Shown one piece after another: positions 46,866 through 55,900 of a stretch of DNA of 64,000 bases. Every line of letters starts with the position of its first letter. Position 1 is the first letter of the stretch. Both the position numbers and the translations under genes were made by a program. Origin of the DNA: Dermatemys mawii (lineage: Eukaryota; Chordata; Testudines; Dermatemydidae); assembly GCA_007922305.1 (NCBI GenBank), contig ML677366.1, positions 12,986,910-13,050,909 of the forward strand, given 5' to 3'. The notes under the pieces were generated by a model, which was not told the DNA's origin, made no database searches, and worked only from the letters and a program-made list of their open reading frames with translations.

Positions 46866-47585
46866 CCCCATTATTTCTCCCACTCCTTGGTAGGAGTTAC
46901 ACCAGGCCCTGGATTAGAGCCTCCTTCAGTGCACAGAGAGCCCTCTGGCACTGCACATTCCCAGACCACCTTGTCTGGCTCACTCTTCTTCCCTAGTTCA
47001 GCGCTGGACAGCTAAGGAGCTAACATGGGGTACAACCCCCCGGTGGTACCCCGCTATCTCGATGGAGGCCTGGAGACTGGGCCAACCTCTGATCCTCTTC
47101 ACCTTGGCCGGCTCTGGGTACAATAGCCTGTGCCAATACTTTTGGGGCACCACCTGCTGCCTCCTGATCCCCCACAGTTCCACTTCCCCTTGTGGAGCCC
47201 ATTCCCGGTACCGGACTCCCTTCTCCCCCAGGAATCTGTCCCTGCAGCCTTCCCCGAGGAGGTCTGCAGTGCTGTGGCCAGGACGTTCCCTCTGCTCCTC
47301 CAAGGAGGGACCCCTTCTCTGCTGAGGCTGGTCAGCAGCGTATCTACCCGGGTGTCTGCCTCGATGGAGGACAGATCCCCCACACCTTGCCAAGCAATCA
47401 CTTCCCAGTAGCCTGTCTTCCTGCCCTGCCTGTGGGTCCCCCCACTCAGCTGGGGTCTCAGCTCTCCGCATGCTCAGCGCTGCCCTGGCTTTTCCAGTGG
47501 AGGCAGGCAGCGAGCTCACTGCTCTGGTCATAGCATCAGAGCCAGCGTGAGCCTCCTCTCCAGTGTGCAGCGGGGAGGGGAACAT
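46866..47585 (-). pseudogene. Gypsy pol fragments in rearranged order
   Basis: On the minus strand a 195-codon frame (47585-46998) holds, in order, a linker (PSLEEQRERPGHSTADLLGE), the start of the integrase N-terminal region (REWAPQGEVELWGIRRQQVV, PQKYWHRLLY), then from about 47117 the RT thumb (PEPAKVKRIRGWPS, IAGYHRGVVPHVSSLA). Past a stop, shifted frames at 46985-46905 keep the RT/RNase H joint (PDKVVW, then CQRALCALKEALI). The catalytic palm of RT, most of RNase H and the integrase core are absent. The IN-then-RT order is the reverse of a normal Gypsy pol. Confidence 0.72.
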
Positions 47586-47589
47586 CTCT

Positions 47590-48717
47590 CTGTCCTACCC
47601 CACCCCAGAGCTCGGTATCCTGAGCCCAACCGCTCCTCCCACCTGCCAGCCAGGTCAGTTCCATTTTCACTGACCATCTTCCTCTCAGCCGATTGGTTCC
47701 CTGGATTCAAATTCAAACCCACGGCCGTTACAGAAGCAGGGTCTGGATCCTGCCCCAAAGAGACACAGTCACTCCCCCACAGGATCTCATAGCTGATATC
47801 CTGGAGACCCCCAACAACCTGCCAGCCCGACCCCTCCTGTGTCTGCACAGGAGTCTGGGCTCTAGGCAGGACGAATGTTTCCATCCCTGTGACCCTCCTC
47901 CAGGTCACACAGCCCCGCAGCATCTGGTGCCACTGCACCACCTGGGGCCCAACGACACTTCTCTCCATCCCAGGGTCTCGCCACCCCAGGACAGTCTCCC
48001 CATTCACCACCACCTTCCACTCCCTCTGGGTGTCCACATGACTTGAACCCAGGGGACTCCACACAGACATACAGGTCGGGTCCAGGGGTGAGAGTCTGTC
48101 CACCACCCCACCCATTTGGCTGATGGCGTCGATAGCCTTGGGACCCAGACACAAGGGCTTTTCCGCAGGGTTCCCTGGTTTGAGCTGCCAGCCTGCTCCA
48201 CAGCAGTGAGGTGGACATTTCCATCCCTCCATCCCTTAACCAGGGACCCCAATTTAGTATTGAGGCTCCCTGCGGAACTGGCATCCAGGGGTCTATCCCC
48301 ACTCATCCCTCGGAAGTCCCTTGGGCCCCTTGGCTTCACCATCACCAGTCCACACTGCTGCTCCTCCTGCAGCGCTTTTCCAGGCTTTTGCTGCCTCTCA
48401 CAGTCCACTTCCCTTCTTGGACTCAGCTGCACTTCCCTCTCTCTCCGGTCCCCCAATGGGGAACCCAATCGTGAAGACCACCGTCTGGTTGGGGACAGGA
48501 GTCTTGGGGATGCCCAGAGACCACTCCAGACGCTCCCAGATTCTCCTGCAACCCCATCTGGATCAGGAATCTGCGTCTTTGAGCGGCCATCATCCTCCAG
48601 CTGGTCATTAACCTTCCGCTGCACGATTAACTGTGCTTTGGTGCACATCTCAATGCATAATCCTTTCTGGTTGCACAGGGTTACAATGTCCTTCTCAAGG
48701 AGATGGTGATAAGCCAT
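47590..48717 (-). pseudogene. Gypsy gag and protease-like remnant
   Basis: Starts at the ATG at 48717-48715 (MAYHHLLEKDIVTLC), where the coding pattern begins. The longer frame upstream to 49020 is leader. The N-terminus has the helix-type motif LEKDIVTLCNQKGLCIEMC and KAQLIVQ known from vertebrate Gypsy gag. The frame runs to a stop at 48004. A shifted frame (48232-47528) continues with VVVNGETVLGWRDPGMERSV; its D-P-G at 47977-47969 stands where a retroviral-type protease has its catalytic D-T/S-G, so the active site is altered. At least one frameshift separates the two parts. Confidence 0.65.
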
Positions 48718-48769
48718 CACTCCACTGTTCTCAGGTTGTTGTGGACTCACAGGCCTGTGTGCTCTCAGC

Positions 48770-49010
48770 GCCCCACAGTTTCCAGGAGGAACCCCTTTTA
48801 TGTGCCAGCCCTTCTCGAGGTCACCGCCTCTTTGCCCGGGTTTAGCTGCAACTCCTTGGCCCCTGGAACAGCTCGCTGCAAATCCCAGGGGAACCCTGTT
48901 ACTGCAAAAGTCCTTCTCCCTCCTAGGGCCAAGCCACAGGCTTCTCCGCCCCTGAGACTGTGCCCCGCAGTTCTCAGGGGGACCCCGGTTCTGCAACAGT
49001 CCCTCTCGCT
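48770..49010 (-). repeat. Imperfect tandem repeats in the LTR-element leader
   Basis: Three related segments spaced about 90-100 bp, on the plus strand near 48774 (CACAGTTTCCAGGAGGAACC), 48876 (CTGCAAATCCCAGGGGAACC) and 48967 (GCAGTTCTCAGGGGGACCCC), each followed by a CCTTCTC or CCCTCTC word. They lie between the primer-binding site and gag. Confidence 0.6.
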
Positions 49011-49164
49011 GGTCACACACTCCCAGGGGTTAGGCTGCACCTTCTCCACCCCCTGAAACCGGCCTTCTCTGGGCCTTCAGCATGCCTGGTCTCCGGCAAT
49101 CCCCTTCTGTTTTATTGCTCCCCAGTCACTTACAGTTGGATGCGCCGTCCATAGGGTGCAGTAC

Positions 49165-49182
49165 ATCCCACTACTGCCACCA
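49165..49182 (-). other. Primer-binding site, tRNA-Leu type
   Basis: The minus strand reads TGGTGGCAGTAGTGGGAT two bases after the LTR end plus AC. It is complementary, with two mismatches, to the 3' end of a vertebrate tRNA-Leu (with CCA). This marks the right LTR as the 5' LTR of a minus-strand element. Confidence 0.75.
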
Positions 49183-49184
49183 GT

Positions 49185-49751
49185 TGTCAAGGAGTTCCCG
49201 GGACGGTGGTCTGGACCTGCTCCTTCAGAAGCCAGTCAGGACTCTGGGGGGAAGCTTCTTCTCCGTAAACAGCCTGTTTCCAAGGCTAGGAGCTTCACAG
49301 CTTCCACCTTCCTGGGTCTGACCTCAGAGCATTCAGCACCTTCTGCCCCTCTGTGCGCTTCCCCCAGCAAGCCCGCCAGGCAGGGTCCTGGGGAAGCCCG
49401 TGGGTCTGCGCCCCAACTCCACAGTCAGATGTGACTCTCAGCCAGCCAGTAAAACAGAGGTTTATTAGATGACAGATACCTGGTCTAACACAGACCATGC
49501 AGTGAACGCGACCCCTCAGCTGGATCCATTTTGGGGCCAGGGAGCCAGGCCAGCCTGCCTGTAGCTCTCTTGCCTCTTCCCAGCCAGACCCAGACTGAAA
49601 CTCACTCCCCAGCTCCTCCCCTGCTTCTTTTGTCTGTTCCCCAGGCAGGAGGTCAGGTGACCTCTTCCCCCCACCTGGAGTCAAGTTACAGCTTCAGGCA
49701 TGGACACCTTCACGCAATAGGAGCCATTGAGAGCATTTCTATTCCCTCACA
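49185..49751 (-). repeat. LTR, right arm (minus orientation, 5' LTR)
   Basis: Complement of the left arm, same 567-bp length with no net indel. AATAAA is on the minus strand at 49466-49461. I count about nine single-base differences from the left arm, consistent with a recent common origin. Confidence 0.92.
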
Positions 49752-51657
49752 GTTATCCATGAGTAACCACAGCCTACGAGACATGGCGCCTCCAGCCCTG
49801 CAGCACTGTGACTGGGGCATGGAGGTCAGCATTGGCTCAGCAGAGAGCAGTCCCTTGCAGCTGACTCAGAGCCCCCAGCTCAGTGTGAGGTACTGGAGTC
49901 AGCAGTGACTCCAGGAGGAAAGCATCCTCTCTCTGAAGCCCAGTGCCCTCTCGCCTCACCGTGGGGGATCAGGATCAGCACTGACTCCGAGGGGATAGTG
50001 CTGTGCACTACAATGGCAGTGGGCAGATCTGAAGGAAGAGGCCAGCCCCATAACAAGCTGTAATCAGCTAGCTTTGCCTCTGCAATGGCATATATCTGGG
50101 GCTGCAGGGTGCTGGGCTGGAAGCACACCCACAGGGCCAGGAGAAGGACACCAAGAACTTTCCTCCCTTGTCCCACTAGGCAAGGGAGCCAGCAAGTTGC
50201 TTCAATAAGTGCACATGGGTTTGTGATCTCCCCCAGAAGCCCAGGTGGGTGGCTCAGGAGACTGAAGAACAGATGGGTTTCCTGTCCCTCTCTTCCCACT
50301 AAAACCGTCTGCATTAACATGGGCTGATTTCTCCTTAGGAGCCTCTTAACTCATCTGCTTATTCACCCCCATCTAAAGTGAATGACACCTCCATCCGCCC
50401 CACGGCAGCCAGCTGGGATTTCCCCTACACCCATGGGGTTAGGAGGCCAGCGGGAAAGAGCAGTCACCAGCAGATGGACTCGGAAGCCACAAGAATCCTG
50501 TTTCCCGGCCAGTGAAATCAAGTGGGTAGAAAGGCAGGCAGCCTGGGGAATGGTCACTACTAGAAGGTTTCTAAAGTTCCTGCAGCCCAGCACCATGCCA
50601 GGGAGTTGGGATCAGCATGGACTCAGAGAGGACAGCACCCATTACTGAGTCATTAACATCGTTTCCCCCAGCACATGGCCCCTTACCTGGCACGGGATCA
50701 GAATTGATTCAAAAGGACGATCAGTCCTATGCCCTGAAGCAAGTCCTTTTTAGCATAGCTCTGGGCAACAGTCTGTTCTGAGTCAGACAGGAGAGCATCC
50801 TCTACAGTCATCCATGCTGCTTCATGCAACACAGAGCCCCAGCATGAATGAAGTACTGGAGTCGGCCCTCACTCAGAGAGGGAAAGTCACCCACCCTGCT
50901 CCCTGAAGTACAGCAGCCCCTGCAAGATAGTGGGGTCTGCAAGAGCAATCCATTGGGTTACCAGCACCTCCCCTTGGTGCCAGGCTGGCTGCTTCTGAAC
51001 ACACCCCATTGCTTCCCTAAGCTCATCCAACATTCTCCAGTTGCTAATTCCATGGATCACAAAACACTTTGTTTTCTAGAGTGGCACACAGGTGTCGGGG
51101 GCTAAGGGAGTACGTTGGTCTTTTGGAAGAACGGCCCAGGGCAGGTCAGTGGCTTACAAATGTACAGACCCAGATTTCACGATTAGCACATGGCTCAGAT
51201 TTCCCCCAACGCTTCCAAAACTGCAATAGGCGACATTAACAAAGGGATTACTCAGAATTCAAAAGGGAATGGGATTTTTGACCCATTATATTAACCAGCG
51301 ACTGGGGAAAGCTCTGCTGAGTGAGCACTGCTGACAGGGCACCAAAGTAATTATGAAGAGCTCACAGATCACTAAGCTGGATGTAGACACACATCAAGAT
51401 AAATTCCGATTTGCCTTCAAATGCAGGACGCTGCCTGAGCCGCCCTACCCAAGCTGGTTTGCTTTTCTATGTGCCGATTAAACTTGGATTATATCTAGTT
51501 ACTTTCCCTGGTGATTCACTTCCCCCACAGGTTTAATGCTCAGGAATAACATTTGGGAGGGTAAAACCTGAAAGGATAAATGGAATGTGTGTAATTACTT
51601 TGATAAATGAGAGAGAGCAGAAGGCAGGCAGGGAGTATACTGAGCTGCAAGGCTGGC
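49752..51657. other. Unannotated unique-looking DNA
   Basis: No gene. The phrase GGATCAGGATCAGCACTGAC and relatives (50600, 50690) recur loosely around GGGATCAG(C/A)ATTGA(C/T)TC words, hinting at a weak diverged tandem pattern at 49890-50900. Confidence 0.35.
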
Positions 51658-51676
51658 CACACACACACACACACAC
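51658..51676. repeat. (CA)n microsatellite
   Basis: Nine and a half CA units beside the 3' end of the next CR1. Confidence 0.9.
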
Positions 51677-52172
51677 GAACAGCCAGACTGGATCAAACCC
51701 AAAGGCCAATCAGTCCTGTATCCTGGCTCTGGTAGTAGCCAGTACTAGATGTTTCACAGGAAGGTGTAAGAACCCTGCAGTGGGCAGATGTGGGATAATC
51801 TGCCCCAATCTTAGGTCTCCTCCCAATCCCTAAGAGTTAGAGATGGACTTAAGCCAATAAGGATGAGGTTTAACAGCCCTTCCAAAATGTGCTGTCAGTT
51901 ACAACACCACTGGCTAGTCTTGTTATATAGATAACTGTCCAGTCCCCTTTAGACTCTTGCTAAGCTTCTGGTATAAATGACCCTCTGGGGCAATGAATTC
52001 CAGTCTAATCACACATTGTGTGAAAAAGTCTTCCCTTGTATCTGTTTTGAATTTGCCCCCTTTTAATTTCATTACATTTTGTCCGTGTCTTACAAGATCC
52101 TTTGGGTGGCACAGGAAATCCAGCTGGGCTCCACCTGCAGTCAGTTTTCCTCTGTGGAGCTTTACAGACATA
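51677..52172 (-). mobile_element. CR1 LINE 3' portion
   Basis: AACAGCCAGACTGGATCAAA at the 3' end and ATTGTGTGAAAAAGTCTTCC, TTTAATTTCATTACATTTTG toward the 5' side follow the CR1 3' UTR and C-terminal order on the minus strand. The first 190 bp match 11086-11320. It stops where a second CR1 end begins at 52173. Confidence 0.75.
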
Positions 52173-52404
52173 ATCATAGAAGTGTAGGGCTAGAAGGGAC
52201 CTCAATAGATCTAGACCAGTCCCCTGCACTCTAGGCAGGACTCAGTAATAACTAGACCATTCCAAGTTCTTAAAGAGAATAATGTCCCCTTGGGAGAGTC
52301 GTATCCAAAACATCCCCCTGCCCTGAAACCTCCTGCTTCAATTGCCTTCCACTGACCTTGGTACCTTCAATGTATTTGCTTCTCTTGGTTTCGTGACTTG
52401 AAGA
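52173..52404 (-). mobile_element. CR1 3'-end fragment, second subfamily
   Basis: ATCATAGAAGTGTAGGGC followed by AGAAGGGACCTCAATAGATC and CAGTCCCCTGCACTC is a CR1 3' terminus (minus strand). The homology fades by about 52400. Confidence 0.7.
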
Positions 52405-53350
52405 TGTAGTCTTATTAAGGTCAGAAGGGACCATGGTGATCACCTAGTCCAGGAGTGGGCAAAATACAGCTCGCAGGCCAAATCCAGCCTCACATTTCTG
52501 TCCAGCCTGCCAGGCTCATTAGCTACCCCCTTGCAATCTCTGGGCTGTTAAAAGTCCCGCGGCAAGGCAAAGTGCTCAAGCAGGTTGCCTGCCGGCTGTG
52601 GCCCTACGCTGCTCCTGGATGCAGCCAGCTGCTGCTGGCATATCTCTGTGCACCCCTGGCGGTGGGAGGTGGCTCCAAGCACTTCCCCCACCTCCAGCAC
52701 CGTCCTCATGGCTCCCATTGGCTGGAAACCAGCCTCCCGTGGTAAGCGCCTCCCAGTCAGAGCCTGCATCTCACAGCCCCTCCCTCACCCTAACCCCTTG
52801 CCCCAGGTCAGAACCTCCTCCCGCTGCCCCAGCCTGGAGCCTCCTCCTGCACTAAACTCCATCTCAGACCTTGCACCCCCTCCATTAACAGAGTAGAAAT
52901 GTCGGCCCATGATGCCTTACCAAAATTCGTGGAGTCGTCCCCTTTGAAAATTATTGTCTACCGCTGATCTAGTCTGACTTCCTACACATTGCAGGCCACA
53001 GACCCTCACCCACCCACTCCTGTAATACACCCCTAACCTGTGGCTGAGTTACTGGAGTCCTCAAACCATGATTTAAAGACTTAAGGTTACAGAGACTATA
53101 CTATTTACACTGGTTTAAATCTGCAAGGGACCTGTGCTCCATGTTGTAGAGGAAGGTGAAAATCTCCCAGGGTCTCTGCCAATCTGACCCAGTGGGAAAA
53201 TCCTTTCTGACCTCAGATATTCCAGTGAGTTAGACCCTGAGCATGTGGGTAAGACTCACCAGGCAGACACCTGGGAAAGAATTCTCTGTAGTAACTCAGA
53301 GCCCTCCCCATCTAGTGTCCCATCACCAGTCATAGACGAGATTTCTAAAT
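52405..53350 (-). mobile_element. CR1 3' UTR fragment split by a hAT-like element
   Basis: TTATTAAGGTCAGAAGGGACC is the 3' end. After the insert at 52450-52966 it resumes with TGACTTCCTACACATTGCAG, CCACTCCTGTAATACACCCC and AGACCCTGAGCATGTGGG to about 53350. No coding part is visible. Confidence 0.7.
52450..52966. mobile_element. hAT-like non-autonomous element, 8-bp TSD
   Basis: A 517-bp insert beginning CAGGAGTGGGCAAAATACAG and ending TTATTGTCTACCGCTG, imperfect inverted repeats. TSDs ACCTAGTC (52442-52449) and ATCTAGTC (52967-52974) agree at 7 of 8 bases and interrupt a CR1 3' UTR. No transposase. Confidence 0.8.
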
Positions 53351-55499
53351 CAGTTCCCCTTTGCTAATACCTCACCCTCTTATGCACATCGTGACCCTTC
53401 CTCCTATCCCTGGGGATCCTCCTCAGTACTGACCTACAGCAACCTCTACTGGTCCAAGGCCTGTCCTGCACAGCCAGAGAGGCATGTCAGGTTATATAGA
53501 TGGTTTCATACTGTGGGAGAAAATATCCATTAGATAGACCAGACAAATGCTTACCATTGATGACCTAAGTCAGGCTTCTAAACCCTTAGCTGACTGTGCC
53601 ACCTGGCTGCACGGAGTGAAATTTGCTTTACTCCGCACAGGCAGCCTGCTCCTTTTGCAGTCTGCAGGTACCAGCTTATGGGAGAAACAGGCAGAGCTCA
53701 GAAATGATGAGCTGTCAGAGGAATTCCCATACAAAGTTCCTCATGCTTCTGATGGTGCAGAACTTCCAGCACAAATAAGATTCAGGGGGGTTTAATCGAG
53801 CGAGAAAGAAACTGCTGAGGAATCTAGAGCCGTCCCTATCCACCTAGGAAAACAGAGTGCACAGGAGACCTTATAGGGCATCATTAAATATACCACAAAA
53901 ACAGAAGAGCTGAGGGCCAGCCAAGATACCAGCAAGAGGGCTGTAGAGCCCACCCACACCACACATGCTCCCTACTAGCCTTTTTCACCACAGGAATGTT
54001 GGGGCTGTAAATGCAGGGATAGGTCAGGGGAACATGGATCTAGGGGCAAAATCTACCAGTCCTGGACCCACTCCTGGATGGTTCTCAAACCTGCTGGGCT
54101 GGGAGGGTTAATGTAATAAAATGCGAAGAATTGCTTACAATGGCTTTTTGCATGTTCAAAGGCATGTCCTGTTCCTGGGGGCTGGGAACACTGGGGAAGG
54201 AGGGGCCATAGGGCTGAGTGGGAGCCAAGTCTCATCTTGTCATTCCTTTCCCAGGAAAGCAGGGACAAATAAGAACAGAGATATACCCAGAGCCAGGCTC
54301 CAAGGAGTGTGCCTTAAGAATCTCACACGAACTGACCTCATCTCCCTAAGCCCTTCATGGTCTACTCCAGAGCTCATGCTCTGACCAGCATGACCACTGG
54401 CTCCTGGATCTGTACAAGGGGGGGTGGGGGGAAGGAAAATTTTTGCTTTACCTGAGAATTTTAGTTCTAGGACCTTCCATGTCAGAAAGTCTTCATAGAG
54501 GGTGTTCTCGGTCTCCCTGGCAAATGGAAGCCAATCTTATCCTTGTTGGGCCTGGGCTTAGGACTGTCCCTTAGAGAGGACTCTCCAGAATGATAACTGC
54601 CAAAGCTGAAAATATCAGTTCTTTCTATAAGGGCTATTTCACTCAAGCAATTTGCAGCAAAACCTTGACATGAAGCTCAGGAACTTCTGGAAGGAATGTC
54701 CTCTTCCCTCTCTGTAACAAGTGAGCACTAGCCAGAGAAACACCTGGGCACAATGCAACCCTCCAATGAAGGGTCCTGGAATAAGAATTGTGAATTTTCT
54801 CTCTGTCCCCTCCATGTCAGACATGGGATGTACAAAGCAGTAAACCACCCCCTACAAAAGACAGAGGATTCTATTTACTCAAGTAGGATTGAAAAAGAAC
54901 TTAAAGTTACCGAGTCACCCTATTGCATAACACACTTCTACCAAACACTATATCTGAACAATTCTCAGTGGTTAAAGGGAGGTTTTTTAAGTCCATCTCT
55001 GAGATAGCAGAGGCTGTGCTCTCTTTATCAAGTGTCTCTTTTTTACATAATAGTACCTCTTAATTTTCCAGCTGGATTTTGATGCAAATAGGTCCATCAA
55101 CAGACTTCCAGCCTGCATTGTGGTATACTAAATAGCGAGATAGTCTAGGTTACATTCCCTTGTTTCTGTGCCAAGCTATACTCCATGTCTCCTCCTTGGG
55201 CCTCAGGTCTTTCCCTCACCCCTACAAGTCAGACAAGAGTTCAGATATGTGCTCTTTACATGGGGTCTGGTATCTGTACTGATCACCAGCTTCTCTGGAC
55301 TCAACACCATATAGCTGTAAATAATATTAAGAAAGCATCTCTTGGTGAATTCAAGTAGTGGATTTGGACAAAGATCTTTACATATTGATTTGCTGCAACT
55401 GCTGTCTGGAAGCAAAGAAAGAATTGTGCTGGGTATGCACATGAAACCAGCTAGCCCAGGAGCTGAGTGAGATTTTATCTTAGGAGAGCTATGCTAATG
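53351..55499. other. Unannotated, possibly part of a DIRS-like element
   Basis: No gene. The segments at 54448-54530 (GAATTTTAGTTCTAGGACC, CCATGTCAGAAAGTCTTCAT) and 54800-54830 (GTCCCCTCCATGTCAGACA) resemble the terminal region of vertebrate DIRS-like elements and could be the downstream part of the remnant at 55500-55900. Not proven. Confidence 0.3.
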
Positions 55500-55900
55500 T
55501 CTGATGAATTATCTTCTTCCATCTCTCTTCTGAAATAAATTTGTTTGATTATCACTTAATTTTTGGAGTGCTGGGCATGCTGTAATTAGCCCTACCACCT
55601 GTTCACTCAAAGCCCTGTTTCTGAAGGCTTTTACACAAGACCCAGAAGCCATTGCTAAGATAAGATCATCCAGACTAGGGTAGATATGTATCCCTTTCAC
55701 CTGGTAAGAAGGTTGACGAAGCATTGGGCTGTATATCCATTTAGAAGTTGAGTCCAAAAGGGGACTGCTTTATATTGAAAATGCTTCTCGTAGTAGCAGA
55801 TCCTAAAGTATCCCTGGGTGACTCTCCTTTATGCATACCTTCAGTATATCTCCTGGAGGTGTATTTTCATATTGCGGAGTTTGGGGGTGATAATGCTGTA
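55500..55900 (-). mobile_element. DIRS-like reverse transcriptase remnant
   Basis: Minus-strand translations in three frames give, in RT order, GYFRICYYEKHFQYKAVPF (about 55815-55755) and GIHIYPSLDDLILA (55694-55653). The pattern Q-[FY]-K-A-[LV]-P-F-G, then Y-P-Y-L-D-D, is that of DIRS1-group RT. The catalytic box here reads YPSLDD (55682-55665), with Ser in place of the usual Tyr. Two frame changes lie between the motifs. No tyrosine recombinase was recognised. Dead fragment with unknown ends. Confidence 0.55.

Larger units (their letters stand above)
46295..49751 (-). mobile_element. Gypsy-type LTR element with inverted LTRs
   Basis: A 3457-bp unit bounded by two 567-bp LTR copies in opposite orientation (46295-46861 plus, 49185-49751 minus), about 98% identical by eye. 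The internal 2323 bp reads on the minus strand: primer-binding site, leader, gag, protease-like part, integrase N-terminal fragment, then an RT/RNase H fragment. The flanks GTTAC (46290-46294) and GTTAT (49752-49756) look like a once-mutated 5-bp TSD. A normal element has direct LTRs and the order RT, RNase H, integrase. All frames are broken, so it is not autonomous. Confidence 0.85.

Noticed and set aside
48004..49020. Longest open frame (338 codons, minus) as a host gene
   Set aside because: It lies inside the LTR element. Its middle matches a Gypsy-type gag start and its first 101 codons are repeated leader sequence.
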